From contig NZ_VFMY01000001.1 in assembly GCF_006715305.1 (NCBI RefSeq), positions 1,426,001-1,490,000 on the forward strand: DNA of 64,000 bases, given 5' to 3'. This document shows positions 17,637 to 26,348 of this stretch, in pieces. Positions within the stretch are counted from its first letter, which is position 1. Every line of letters starts with the position of its first letter. The position numbers and the translations under genes are program-made. Below the pieces are notes generated by a model. The model had not been told where the DNA came from. It worked only from the letters and a program-made list of their open reading frames with translations, and ran no database searches. The stretch is from Arthrobacter sp. SLBN-100 (GTDB lineage: Bacteria > Actinomycetota > Actinomycetes > Actinomycetales > Micrococcaceae).

Positions 17637-19217
17637 GTGAACGATGCCGACAACACCCCCGATTCTGCTTCCCAGCCCTTGGACGAGCGCGTCAACAACC
17701 GCTCCCAGCGGCCCAGTTCCGACGCCTTCAAAGCCTTCATGGCCAGCAACTGGGCGCCGTCCGGCCAGGACCTTCCGCCGCGTGACGAGGTGGCAGACCA
17801 TGCAGCGGCCCGGCGTAAGGCCATCTCCGGCCAGTTCAAAGGCGAACGCCTGGTCATCCCGGCCGGACCATTGAAAGTCCGGTCCAACGACTGCGACTAC
17901 CGTTTCCGCCCCCACTCCGGCTTTGCCCACCTCACCGGGCTTGGCCTTGACCACGAGCCGGACGCCGTCCTGGTCCTCGAGCCCGTTGAGGAAGGAAAGG
18001 GCGACGACGGCGGGAACCACCGTGCCACGCTGTACTTCCGCCCGCTGGCCGGGCGCGACACCGAACAGTTCTATGCCGATTCGAGATCCGGCGAGTTCTG
18101 GATCGGAGCGCGGCCCACGCTGGCCCACTTCGAGGCCCGTCTGGGCCTGGCCACGGCCCACATCGACCAGCTCGAAACGGCCATCACCAAGGATGTTGGC
18201 GCACCCGAGATCGGCGGCATCTCCATCCGCCTGGTCCGTAAGGTGGACGAGAACATCGACGCCCTGGTGGACACCGCCCGGTACAACACCGCCAAGGATC
18301 CGGACAATCTGGACCTCGGCGTCCTCGATGCCCTGGACGAGAAGCTCAGCGAAGCCCTCTCCGAACTGCGCCTGCTCAAGGACCCGTGGGAGATCGAGCA
18401 GATGGAGCTCGCCGTCGCCGCCACCGTGGAAGGTTTCGAAGAGGTAGTGAAGGCCCTCCCGCGTGCCCTCACGCACGCCCGCGGCGAACGGGTGGTGGAA
18501 GGCGCATTCTTCGCCCGCGCCCGCGAGGCAGGCAACGAACTGGGCTACGACACCATCGCCGCCTCGGGTAACAACGCCACCGTCCTGCACTGGACCCGCA
18601 ACACGGGCAAGATCAACGCCGGCGAACTCCTGCTGGTGGACGCCGGCGTGGAAGCCGACTCGCTGTACACCGCCGACATCACGCGCACCCTGCCTGCCAC
18701 CGGTGTTTTCAGCGACATCCAGCGCAAGGTCTATGAAGCAGTCCTGGACGCCGCAGACGCCGGGTTTGCCGCCGCGCAGCCCGGCACAAAGTTCCGTGAC
18801 ATCCATACCGCCGCCACTACTGTCCTGGCGGAGCGGCTCGCCGAATGGGGACTGCTGCCCGTCAGCGTGGAGGAGGCCATCAGCCCGGAGGGCCAGCAGC
18901 ACCGCCGGTGGATGCCGCACGGTACCAGCCACCACCTTGGCCTTGACGTCCACGACTGCGCCCAGGCCAAGCGGGAGCTCTACCTGGACGGCATCCTCAC
19001 CGAGGGAATGGTGTTCACCATCGAACCGGGCCTGTACTTCAAGGAAGAAGACCTCGCGATCCCTGTTGAGTACCGCGGCATCGGAGTGCGGATCGAGGAC
19101 GACATCCTGATGACCACGCAAGGTCCGGTCAACCTGAGCGCCGCCCTTCCGCGCAAGGCTGACGACGTGGAGAACTGGATGGCCGGCATCTATCGTGAAG
19201 CCGAGGGGACCCACTAG
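17637..19217 (+). CDS. Xaa-Pro aminopeptidase (PepP-type, M24B)
   Basis: A 526-residue metallopeptidase that removes an N-terminal residue preceding proline. The N-terminal AMP_N domain (about 60-240) includes RFRPHSGFAHLTGL. The pita-bread catalytic domain has metal ligands in LLVDAGVEADSLYTADITRT (two Asp), PHGTSHHLGLDVHD (His), VFTIEPGLY (Glu) and IGVRIEDDILMT (Glu). The GTG start at 17637 is 80 bp from the divergent PHP gene. Length is typical for actinobacterial PepP. A strong terminator follows. Confidence 0.95.
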   Translation: MNDADNTPDSASQPLDERVNNRSQRPSSDAFKAFMASNWAPSGQDLPPRDEVADHAAARRKAISGQFKGERLVIPAGPLKVRSNDCDYRFRPHSGFAHLTGLGLDHEPDAVLVLEPVEEGKGDDGGNHRATLYFRPLAGRDTEQFYADSRSGEFWIGARPTLAHFEARLGLATAHIDQLETAITKDVGAPEIGGISIRLVRKVDENIDALVDTARYNTAKDPDNLDLGVLDALDEKLSEALSELRLLKDPWEIEQMELAVAATVEGFEEVVKALPRALTHARGERVVEGAFFARAREAGNELGYDTIAASGNNATVLHWTRNTGKINAGELLLVDAGVEADSLYTADITRTLPATGVFSDIQRKVYEAVLDAADAGFAAAQPGTKFRDIHTAATTVLAERLAEWGLLPVSVEEAISPEGQQHRRWMPHGTSHHLGLDVHDCAQAKRELYLDGILTEGMVFTIEPGLYFKEEDLAIPVEYRGIGVRIEDDILMTTQGPVNLSAALPRKADDVENWMAGIYREAEGTH

Positions 19218-19231
19218 GAGCTGCAGAAACC

Positions 19232-19272
19232 AAAAGCGGGGCCACCGGAAACCATCCGGTGGCCCCGCTTTT
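19232..19272. terminator. Bidirectional terminator, 17-bp perfect stem
   Basis: AAAAGCGGGGCCACCGG (19232-19248) pairs perfectly with 19256-19272 across a 7-nt loop. The A and T ends make it an intrinsic terminator in both directions between convergent genes. Confidence 0.9.
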
Positions 19273-19287
19273 GTGCTGGGGGAACGG

Positions 19288-20256
19288 CTACTGCCGCGGA
19301 TCGCCCGACGGGCGCTGCTCATCGACCGGCCGCTGCTCGTCGACAGGCCGCTGCCCGGCCTGCTCCCCGCCGTCGGCCGGGCCGGCAAGGTGCTGGCCGT
19401 GGAGGCGCTGGCCTTCAGGATGCTGGGCGGCAGGCTGCTGCGGCGCGGCCTGGCCATTCGCGTCAGGACCGTTCTGGGGAAGCCGGATGCCGTACTGGGG
19501 CCGCCCGTCGGGCAGGTCGGGGTAACGCACCGCCCGCGGCGGCTCGGGGGAAGCCTGCGGCGCCCCACCGTCGTGCTGTTGTTCGGCAGGCGCACCGTAG
19601 GCCGGGTTTTCCTGCCCGGAGTTAGCGGACGACTGGCCGTACGGATCGTTCCAGCCGGAGGGCCGGGCAGGGCCCTGGCCCGGCTGCTGGTAGGGCTGGT
19701 TCTGGTAATCCCGCTGCGGGTACGGGCCGTTGCCGGCGGCAGCGTCCGAGCGCGTCATGGGCAGCTGCTGCAGGAGCCTGCGGGCCTCGTGCGCGGCCTC
19801 GGGCGAGACGATCACGTCATAACTGGTGGCCACCACCTGGCTGGTGGAGGTGAAGTCGCGCTTTCCCCGCTGCATCGCGTAGGTGACGATGCCAAAGAGC
19901 ATAAAGAACGCAGCACCCATCAGCACTGACGTCAGGATGGAGAAGTACCCCGGCGACGGCGCGAAGAAGGAGAGCAACACGCCAACGAACAGGCCGAACC
20001 ACATACCGCTCAGCGCACCGGACAGGGCAACCCGGGGGTAGCTCAGGCGCCCCGTTACCCGCTCCACCATCTTCAGTTCGTTGCCCACGATGGACACCAT
20101 CTGCACGGGGAACTGCTGGTCGGCGAGGTAGTCCACCGCCTTCTGGGCATCCAGGTAAGAGGTGTAGGAGCCGACGGTGTCGCCGGTTGGAACGGCCCTT
20201 GCTTCGTCCATGCCGTTGGGGCCGCCAGCCTTGGGAGCACCAAATATGTTTGCCAT
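19288..20256 (-). CDS. General stress protein 17M-like membrane protein with disordered tail
   Basis: 322 residues. The N-terminal half is the general-stress-protein domain: VGSYTSYLDAQKAVDYLADQ, VSIVGNELKMVERVTGRLSY, then a Gly/Ala-rich pair of membrane helices (SGMWFGLFVGVLLSFF and ILTSVLMGAAFFMLFGIVTYA) and YDVIVSPEAAHEARRLLQQLP. The C-terminal half (from about residue 170) is Gln/Pro/Gly-rich and disordered and ends in a tandem RPVDEQRPVDEQ repeat. The start is set at ATG 20256 (MANIFGAP); the frame opens 8 codons earlier. It is divergent from the MgtE-N/CBS gene. Function in stress is family knowledge only. Confidence 0.85.
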   Translation of the reverse strand: MANIFGAPKAGGPNGMDEARAVPTGDTVGSYTSYLDAQKAVDYLADQQFPVQMVSIVGNELKMVERVTGRLSYPRVALSGALSGMWFGLFVGVLLSFFAPSPGYFSILTSVLMGAAFFMLFGIVTYAMQRGKRDFTSTSQVVATSYDVIVSPEAAHEARRLLQQLPMTRSDAAAGNGPYPQRDYQNQPYQQPGQGPARPSGWNDPYGQSSANSGQENPAYGAPAEQQHDGGAPQASPEPPRAVRYPDLPDGRPQYGIRLPQNGPDANGQAAPQQPAAQHPEGQRLHGQHLAGPADGGEQAGQRPVDEQRPVDEQRPSGDPRQ

Positions 20257-20321
20257 AGTCCCATTCTTGCCCATCGGCATGTGTGCTGCCTGTAAATTCA
20301 GCTAAAAGAGAGCAGACTCGG

Positions 20322-20333
20322 TAGCCTGTAGGA
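20322..20333 (+). promoter_or_regulatory. MgtE-N/CBS gene promoter, probably leaderless
   Basis: TAGCCT at 20322-20327 followed by 6 nt and GTG at 20334. The 6 nt include AGGAG-like GTAGGA, which sits too close to act as a normal ribosome site. Confidence 0.55.
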
Positions 20334-21617
20334 GTGAGTACAACACCTACCCGCGTCTTCGTGGCGCGCCTGCTGGGACTCGACGTCTTCGACCCGCTGG
20401 GCGACAGGCTGGGCCGGCTGCGCGATGTTGTTGTGCTGTCCCGCGGCACCCAGGGAGCCCCGCACGTGGTGGGCATCGTGGTGGAAGTCCCCGGGAAGAA
20501 GCGCGTCTTTGTGCCCATGACGCGGATTACCTCCATCGACCAGACGCAGATCATCTGCACCGGCCTGGTCAACCTGCGCCGCTTTGAACAGCGCGGCGCC
20601 GAAACGCTGGTGGTGGCGGAGATGTTCGACCGGCGCGTCACGCTCCGGGACGGCAGCGGCGATGCCACCATCGAGGACATCGCCATGGACCAGAGCCGCT
20701 CCCACGACTGGTTCGTCAGCAAGCTTTTTGTCCGCCGGGGCCATTCCCTCTCGCCGCTGAGCCGGCTGCGCCGCAATGAAACCCTCATCATCGACTGGGC
20801 AGACGCCCAGCAGGGCCCCCGAACCGAGCCGCAGGCGGCCACCCAGTTCGTGGCAAACCACGAGGACCTCAAGCCTGCCGACTTCGCCGAAGCACTCCAG
20901 GAGATGAGCGACAAACGCCGTTTCGAGGTGGCCAGCGAGCTCCAGGACGAACGGCTGGCCGACGTCCTGCAGGAGCTTCCGGAGGATGACCAGGTGGAGA
21001 TCCTCTCCGCCCTGGACGTCCAGCGCGCCGCCGATGTGCTGGAGGAGATGGACCCCGACGACGCCGCTGACCTCCTGGGCGAACTCCCCTCCGCCCAGGC
21101 CGAAGAGCTGCTCCAGCTGATGGAGCCCGAGGGTGCAGAGGACGTCCGGCGCCTCCTGGAGTACGACGAGGACACGGCCGGCGGCCTGATGACGCCCGTG
21201 CCGGTAATCCTGCCGCCCGAGGCCACGGTTGCCGAGGCCCTCGCCCACGTGCGGCGCGAGGAGCTCTCCCCCGCACTGGCCTCCTCCATCTTCATCGCCC
21301 GGCCGCCGCTGGAGACGCCCACCGGCCGGTTCCTGGGCGTGGTCCACATCCAGCAGCTCCTCCGTTTCCCGCCCTTCGAGTCGCTCGGCAACCTCGTGGA
21401 CAAGAACCTGGAGCCCCTGTCCGACCAGGCGCATATCAGTGAAGTGGCACGGACCTTGGCTACCTACAACCTGAACTCCCTTCCGGTGGTCAACGACTCC
21501 GGCCGGCTTGTGGGGGCGGTGACCGTCGATGACGTTCTGGATCATCTGTTGCCCGATGACTGGCGCGCGCACGATGGCGAAGCCCCGATAAGAAGGCTCG
21601 GTGGCCGCATTGGCTGA
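20334..21617 (+). CDS. PRC-barrel / MgtE-N / CBS protein without a transporter domain
   Basis: 427 residues. An N-terminal PRC-barrel-like part (FVARLLGLDVFDPLGDRLG) is followed by the alpha-helical MgtE intracellular N domain (LQEMSDKRRFEVASELQDERLADVLQELPEDD and on), then a CBS pair (GGLMTPVPVILPPEATVAEAL; LNSLPVVNDSGRLVGAVTVDDVLDHL). In MgtE these domains sense cytosolic Mg and gate the channel, but here the membrane domain is absent, so it cannot transport Mg itself. Its frame overlaps DUF1003 by 17 nt, implying coupled expression. From memory the Rv1232c-type proteins of mycobacteria have the same build and the same neighbours. Confidence 0.9.
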   Translation: MSTTPTRVFVARLLGLDVFDPLGDRLGRLRDVVVLSRGTQGAPHVVGIVVEVPGKKRVFVPMTRITSIDQTQIICTGLVNLRRFEQRGAETLVVAEMFDRRVTLRDGSGDATIEDIAMDQSRSHDWFVSKLFVRRGHSLSPLSRLRRNETLIIDWADAQQGPRTEPQAATQFVANHEDLKPADFAEALQEMSDKRRFEVASELQDERLADVLQELPEDDQVEILSALDVQRAADVLEEMDPDDAADLLGELPSAQAEELLQLMEPEGAEDVRRLLEYDEDTAGGLMTPVPVILPPEATVAEALAHVRREELSPALASSIFIARPPLETPTGRFLGVVHIQQLLRFPPFESLGNLVDKNLEPLSDQAHISEVARTLATYNLNSLPVVNDSGRLVGAVTVDDVLDHLLPDDWRAHDGEAPIRRLGGRIG

Positions 21618-22299
21618 CATCAGTGCTCCGAAGAACCCCGCACAGCGTCCACCCTCCAAGACGGCGTCCGTGGGCAGCCTCGATACACCGCTGAGCGGCC
21701 GCCAGCGGATCCTGCCCAAGTTCTCCCCGGACCCGGACGCATTTGGCCATGCCACTGAGGGCTTTGCCCGGTTTATGGGCACGCCGCAGTTCCTGGTTTA
21801 CATGACGGTGTTCGTCGTCATCTGGCTTGCGTGGAACACCTGGGCCCCGCTGGAATGGCAGTTCGACTCGCGCGATCTCGGCTTCACCCTGCTGACCCTG
21901 ATGCTGTCCCTGCAGGCGTCCTACGCGGCGCCCCTGCTGCTGCTCGCGCAAAACCGCCAGGACGACCGCGACCGCGTGTCGCTGCAGCAGGACCGCCAGC
22001 GCGCCGAACGCAACCTGTCCGATACGGAGTACCTGACGCGGGAACTCGCGTCGCTGCGGATCGCCCTCCGTGAGGTGGCAACGAGGGACTACGTCCGCGC
22101 CGAACTGCGCTCGCTCCTGGAGGACATGCTGGAAGCCCAGGAAGAGCTCCGTACCCATGATTCAACCGGCCAGGGGCAACACGAGTCCCCGCGCGACAAG
22201 GTCAGGGAAAAACTCAAGGAACAGCGCGAACGGCAGCGGAACCCCCGCACCCAACAGATCCCCCGGGTCAAACCCGGCCATTCAACCCAGGAACGTTAA
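21601..22299 (+). CDS. DUF1003 membrane protein
   Basis: 232 residues. Central DUF1003 with two membrane helices: FLVYMTVFVVIWLAWNTWAP, then FTLLTLMLSLQASYAAPLLLLAQ, followed by NRQDDRDRVSLQQDRQRAERN, the family signature, and a long charged helical tail. The GTG start lies within the end of the CBS gene (17-nt overlap), and mrp begins directly after the stop. The pairing of a soluble Mg-sensor-like protein with a small membrane protein suggests a joint complex; this is inference. Confidence 0.9.
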   Translation: MAALADISAPKNPAQRPPSKTASVGSLDTPLSGRQRILPKFSPDPDAFGHATEGFARFMGTPQFLVYMTVFVVIWLAWNTWAPLEWQFDSRDLGFTLLTLMLSLQASYAAPLLLLAQNRQDDRDRVSLQQDRQRAERNLSDTEYLTRELASLRIALREVATRDYVRAELRSLLEDMLEAQEELRTHDSTGQGQHESPRDKVREKLKEQRERQRNPRTQQIPRVKPGHSTQER

Positions 22300-23439
22300 T
22301 TGAGCGCACCTACCGCCAGCCCGTTGCCCGGGGCGGTCGACGCCGCCCTCGCCACAGTCATCGATCCCGAACTCCGCCGTCCCATCACCGAACTGGGCAT
22401 GGTGGAGTCAGTGGAATTCTCCGACGGCGGCAGGGTGGCCCTTACGGTCCTGCTCACCATCGCCGGTTGCCCGCTGCGGGACACCATCACTGCCGACGCC
22501 ACCAGGGCGCTGCTGGCAGTTCCCGGAGTGACCGCCGTTGACGTTGATCTCAAGGTGATGACCCAGGAACAGCGTGATGCCCTCAAGGAACTGCTCCGGG
22601 GTGCAGGAGGACAGCGGGGCATCCCGTTCAACCAGCCGGACTCGCTGACCAAGGTCTACGCCGTGGCCAGCGGCAAGGGCGGCGTGGGCAAATCCTCCGT
22701 GACCGTCAACCTTGCCTGCGCCCTGGCGGCGCAGGGGCTGCGCGTAGGAATCGTTGACGCCGACGTTTACGGCTTCTCCGTTCCGGCGCTGATGGGGATC
22801 ACGCAGGCGCCCACCCGGGTGGACGACATGATCCTTCCGCCGGTTGCCTACGGCGTGAAGGTGATCTCCATCGGGATGTTCGTCAGCGGCAACCAGCCGG
22901 TGGCCTGGCGCGGGCCAATGCTGCACCGCGCCCTGGAGCAGTTCCTGACCGATGTGTACTTCGGCGACCTGGACGCCCTGTTCCTGGACCTGCCGCCCGG
23001 CACCGGAGACATTGCCATCTCCGTGGCCCAGCTGCTGCCCAAGGCCGAGATCCTGGTGGTCACTACGCCGCAGGCCGCCGCGGCGGACGTCGCCGAGCGG
23101 GCCGGCGCCATCGCCACCCAGACGGGGCAGAAGGTTGCCGGCGTGATCGAGAACATGTCCTACCTGGAGCTGCCCGACGGCGGCAGGATGGATTTGTTCG
23201 GAAGCGGCGGCGGGACTGTACTCGCCGAGAGGCTCACGGCCACCGTGGGCGAAGATGTTCCGCTGCTGGGGCAGATCCCACTGGATATCAAACTCCGGGA
23301 GGGCGGCGACACCGGGACGCCGATCGTGCTGGGTCAGGCCGGGACGCCTGCTGCCGAGGCGCTTTCAGGGATTGCCGGCCGGCTGGCTGCCAAGCCTCGG
23401 GGGCTGGCCGGCATGAAGCTGGGGCTTCAGCCCCGCTGA
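22300..23439 (+). CDS. mrp: Mrp/NBP35-type P-loop ATPase, Fe-S carrier
   Basis: 379 residues. The N-terminal MIP18/DUF59 domain (about 10-95) includes VIDPELRRPITELGMVESV. The ATPase domain has the deviant Walker A VASGKGGVGKSSVTVNLA, then VDADVYGFSVPALMG and LDLPPGTGDIAISVAQ. ApbC/Mrp proteins bind and transfer Fe-S clusters. The TTG start directly abuts the TAA of DUF1003, so it belongs to the same three-gene unit. From memory mrp lies at the same place relative to sigE in mycobacteria. Confidence 0.94.
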   Translation: MSAPTASPLPGAVDAALATVIDPELRRPITELGMVESVEFSDGGRVALTVLLTIAGCPLRDTITADATRALLAVPGVTAVDVDLKVMTQEQRDALKELLRGAGGQRGIPFNQPDSLTKVYAVASGKGGVGKSSVTVNLACALAAQGLRVGIVDADVYGFSVPALMGITQAPTRVDDMILPPVAYGVKVISIGMFVSGNQPVAWRGPMLHRALEQFLTDVYFGDLDALFLDLPPGTGDIAISVAQLLPKAEILVVTTPQAAAADVAERAGAIATQTGQKVAGVIENMSYLELPDGGRMDLFGSGGGTVLAERLTATVGEDVPLLGQIPLDIKLREGGDTGTPIVLGQAGTPAAEALSGIAGRLAAKPRGLAGMKLGLQPR

Positions 23440-23453
23440 CCTGTCCGGTCAGC
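23435..23453. terminator. Possible terminator hairpin at the mrp stop
   Basis: GCTGACC (23435-23441) pairs with GGTCAGC (23447-23453) over 5 nt, spanning the mrp stop and lying just beyond the convergent tatB gene. Seven pairs, no T tract. Confidence 0.4.
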
Positions 23454-23470
23454 ATTCCCTGGCCGGTCGG

Positions 23471-23884
23471 CTAGGTAGCTTCCGTATCGTAGGGTGCCGC
23501 TTCGCCGGGCGGAAGCGACTGCACCAAGCGCTCCGGCCGTCGTAGAGCCGCAGCGTCAGCCCCGGCGACGGCAGCGGCGCCGGAGACGGCAGCAACTGCA
23601 GCAGGCGCACCGGCGCTGACGGGCTTGGAGTCGTCGTCCAGAAGCGCTTCCTTGATGATGCGCCGGGGATCGTACTGGCGGGGATCATACTTCTTCCAGT
23701 CGACATCGTCGATGTCGATGCCCACTTCTTCCTTGATCTGCTCGCGCGCACCGGAGGCCATCCGGCGGACTTCCTTGACCAGGTTGGCGAGTTTCTGCGT
23801 GTATTCGGGCAGCCGCTGGGGGCCGATCACGAGGACGCCAATGATCAGCAGAAGAAAGAACTCCGGGCCGTTGATTCCAAACAC
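23471..23884 (-). CDS. tatB: Twin-arginine translocase subunit TatB
   Basis: A 137-residue protein. One N-terminal membrane helix, GPEFFLLLIIGVLVIGPQRLPEY, with the TatA/B-family Pro hinge, is followed by an amphipathic helix (KLANLVKEVRRMASGAREQIKEE) and a polar Ala/Pro-rich tail. TatB with TatC recognises twin-arginine signal peptides. The N-terminal FGINGPEF fits TatB rather than TatA. It is the last gene of the minus-strand sigE-anti-sigma-tatB group. tatA and tatC are not in the window. Confidence 0.88.
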   Translation of the reverse strand: MFGINGPEFFLLLIIGVLVIGPQRLPEYTQKLANLVKEVRRMASGAREQIKEEVGIDIDDVDWKKYDPRQYDPRRIIKEALLDDDSKPVSAGAPAAVAAVSGAAAVAGADAAALRRPERLVQSLPPGEAAPYDTEAT

Positions 23885-23953
23885 TTTAGGAAGATTACCC
23901 TCTCCGGGCTGCCGGTGACGATTCCCGTCCGTGGGCGGCGGAAACTGTCCGCA

Positions 23954-24817
23954 CTACTGAATAAAAAGGGCCACGATCTTGTTGACTCCGCGTTGCAGCC
24001 TGGTCGCCACCGGCTCCCCGCCCCGCGCCGGCCCCTCGTCCACGACTTCGGCGGAAACACCCTCCGCCGCGTGCTCGCTGAGGCGCTGCAGGATGGGCAA
24101 GGCGTCGTCCGCTTGTTCCGCCGGCAGGTTGGACTCGTAGGTGAAAATCCGGCCCGGCAGCCGGTAGGCGGCAGACCAGGGCGAGGAAGCGAGGACTTGC
24201 AGCGACTCCCCGCCAGCCGCAACGGCCCGGTCCGCTTCCGGCCCGGCAGTATGGCGTTCCGTGAGGGTGGCATAGTGCGTCCCGTCGGAGAGCTTCAGCT
24301 CAACGGCCGGCGCACCGTCAAGCACCAGGGCCCTCGCAGACTCGAGGTGGAATCCCATCCCCTCAAGTTCCGGACATACCCAGCCCTCGGAGCGCAGGGA
24401 AGACAGACGTTCGGCGCTCAGTGCCCTGCCGTCGGCTGGCGTCTGCGAGGAAACGTGGGCGAGGGTGGCGGCCGCTGCCGGACCACCTGCCTGGGCAGGG
24501 TCGCCGGCAACGGCAAAGGCGCCGGCGGCAAGAACCCCGGCCGCTGCCACTGTGCCGCCGGCAGACATCGCCAAGATACGGACCGCCGGGCGGGCGGCTT
24601 GGCGGTGGGGGTCCGAAAGCGTGGGCCGGGCTGCCAGCTCCTGGGTCCTGGCGAGGAGCCGGGCGGTCAGGTCATCGCTCGCCGGCGGGATGGGGGCCTC
24701 GCGCAGCCGCTCCAGGTACTGGCGTTCCCGGCGCATGGCTGAGGCGCAGTCGTGGCACGACCGGATGTGGCTGGCAGTGCGCTGATGCCTGCGTCCGAGC
24801 GGAAAATGGGGCCTCAT
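23954..24817 (-). CDS. Zinc-binding anti-sigma factor (RseA-like), membrane-anchored
   Basis: 287 residues. The N-terminal ZAS motif HIRSCHDC (H-x3-C-x2-C, about residues 17-24) holds the sigma-binding zinc. A membrane helix near residue 85 (ILAMSAGGTVAAAGVLAAGAF) is followed by an extracytoplasmic domain of about 180 residues ending in LQRGVNKIVALFIQ. ATG 24817 lies 7 nt after the sigma-gene stop, so the pair is co-translated. It should hold SigE inactive until an envelope signal triggers release or proteolysis. The longer open frame upstream overlaps sigE and is not real. Confidence 0.88.
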   Translation of the reverse strand: MRPHFPLGRRHQRTASHIRSCHDCASAMRRERQYLERLREAPIPPASDDLTARLLARTQELAARPTLSDPHRQAARPAVRILAMSAGGTVAAAGVLAAGAFAVAGDPAQAGGPAAAATLAHVSSQTPADGRALSAERLSSLRSEGWVCPELEGMGFHLESARALVLDGAPAVELKLSDGTHYATLTERHTAGPEADRAVAAGGESLQVLASSPWSAAYRLPGRIFTYESNLPAEQADDALPILQRLSEHAAEGVSAEVVDEGPARGGEPVATRLQRGVNKIVALFIQ

Positions 24818-24824
24818 GCGCCGT

Positions 24825-25439
24825 TCAGAGGATTCCGGCGATGCGCGGCAGCGACAGCTTGGGCCTGGACTGTTGCGGACGCGGGTCGCGGTGGGCCAGC
24901 TTCTCGCGAAGCATGGTCCGGCCACGGTGGATCCGCGAGCGGACCGTACCGAGCTTGACGCCCAGGGCCTCTGCCACTTCGTCGTAGGACAAGCCTTCAA
25001 GGTCGCACAGAACCACAGCCGCACGGAAGTCCGGCGGGAGTTCCTCAAGCGCCGCCTGGACGTCGAGGTCCAGGTTGTTCAGCTCAAAGCTTTGTTCCGG
25101 CCCGGGTTCGCGGCCGGGGATCCTCGACTCGGCATCCTCGGCAAGGGCATCGAAGCGGATGCGGGTTTTGCGGCGCGCCTGGTCCAGGAAAAGGTTGGTG
25201 GTGATGCGGTGCAGCCAACCGTCCAGCGTTCCGGGCTTGAAGTTTTCCAGCGACCGGAAGACGCGGACGAAAACCTCCTGGGTGAGGTCCTCGGCGTCGA
25301 ACTTGTTTCCCGTCAGGCGGTAGGCAAGCCGGTAAACCTTGGCGGAGTGGTTGGTCACCACTTCTTCCCAAGTGGGACGGACCCACTCGGCCTCGGCATT
25401 ATGTGCTGCAGGGACAGGTGCCACAACTGATGATGACAT
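24825..25439 (-). CDS. sigE: ECF RNA polymerase sigma factor SigE
   Basis: A 204-residue group IV sigma factor. Region 2 has [32 protein letters not shown] and [16 protein letters not shown]. Region 4 has [41 protein letters not shown]. Its neighbours (zinc anti-sigma and tatB behind, O-methyltransferase divergent in front) match, from memory, the mycobacterial sigE locus, which controls envelope and heat stress responses. The htrA protease gene usually found between rseA and tatB there is missing. Confidence 0.93.
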   Translation of the reverse strand: MSSSVVAPVPAAHNAEAEWVRPTWEEVVTNHSAKVYRLAYRLTGNKFDAEDLTQEVFVRVFRSLENFKPGTLDGWLHRITTNLFLDQARRKTRIRFDALAEDAESRIPGREPGPEQSFELNNLDLDVQAALEELPPDFRAAVVLCDLEGLSYDEVAEALGVKLGTVRSRIHRGRTMLREKLAHRDPRPQQSRPKLSLPRIAGIL

Positions 25440-25669
25440 CGTCCACTCCCCTCATGGAATGCTAACGCCCGGATACTGTTGACATCTCTAATTCGGCGCC
25501 GACCACCCTTCGGATGACCGGATAATAATCATTTCAAACTTGGCTGGGAATTTCCTGACCGACGGAAAACTTCAGCCGTAGGCGCAACAGCCCGCCTTCC
25601 CGGTTGCCGGCGCCGGACACAGTAGGCTGTAGAGGATACTCCCCCTTGCCGCCCAGAAAGCGAATATCC

Positions 25670-26302
25670 ATGAGCGCCGACAAGTCCATCAGCTGGTCCT
25701 ATGCAGAAGATCTGCCCGCTGAGGATGAGGTCATGCTTCGGGCCCGGGAGCGCTCCTTCGAACTCGGCGTGACCCCCATCGGGCCCGGCGTGGGCGCCGT
25801 CCTCACCGTACTGGCCGCGGCTTCCAAAGCCCAGACCGCCGTCGAAATCGGAACCGGAGCCGGGGTTTCGGGCGTCTGCCTGCTCCGGGGCCTCGGTCCG
25901 CAGGCCGTCCTCACCACCATCGACGTGGACGTTGAACACCTCAAGGCCGCCCGCGAAGCTTTCTCGGAGGCGGGCAGCCCGGCCAACCGGACGCGCACCA
26001 TCTCCGGCCGGGCGGGCGACGTGCTGCCACGGCTCACAGACGGCGCCTACGACCTCGTTTTCATTGACGCCGACAAGCCCGGACTTCCCGGCTACGTGGA
26101 GCAGGCCATCCGGCTCCTGAAGCCCGCCGGACTGCTGATCATCAATGACGCACTGGACAAGGACAAGGTAGCCAACCCTGCCGGCCGGGAAGCCACCACG
26201 GTGGTCCTGCGCCAGGTGGGAAAGAGCATCCGCGACGACGAGAGGCTGGCTTCGGCCATGCTTCCCACCGGCGACGGCCTGCTGGTAGCGGTCAAAAAAT
26301 AA
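25670..26302 (+). CDS. O-methyltransferase (SAM-dependent, family 3)
   Basis: A 210-residue class I methyltransferase of the CCoAOMT-like family. SAM motif I is TAVEIGTGAGVSGVCLLRGL, the acidic loop LTTIDVDVEHLKAAR binds the ribose, and the metal/catalytic segment is DLVFIDADKPGLPGYVE. The substrate is unknown; homologues methylate catechol-like compounds. The start is at ATG 25670 (MSADKSISWSYAEDL); the frame opens earlier at 25604. TAGGCT at 25623 may be its -10 box. It is divergent from sigE, as in mycobacteria. Confidence 0.9.
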   Translation: MSADKSISWSYAEDLPAEDEVMLRARERSFELGVTPIGPGVGAVLTVLAAASKAQTAVEIGTGAGVSGVCLLRGLGPQAVLTTIDVDVEHLKAAREAFSEAGSPANRTRTISGRAGDVLPRLTDGAYDLVFIDADKPGLPGYVEQAIRLLKPAGLLIINDALDKDKVANPAGREATTVVLRQVGKSIRDDERLASAMLPTGDGLLVAVKK

Positions 26303-26340
26303 GACAGGCTCCGCAGCCTTTCGGGGCTGCGGACCCTGTC
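26303..26340. terminator. Bidirectional terminator
   Basis: GACAGG.CT.CCGCAGCC (26303-26318) pairs with GGCTGCGG.AC.CCTGTC (26325-26340) over a 6-nt loop with one internal mismatch pair. It separates the convergent O-methyltransferase and DUF3117 genes. Confidence 0.8.
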
Positions 26341-26348
26341 CCGCACGA

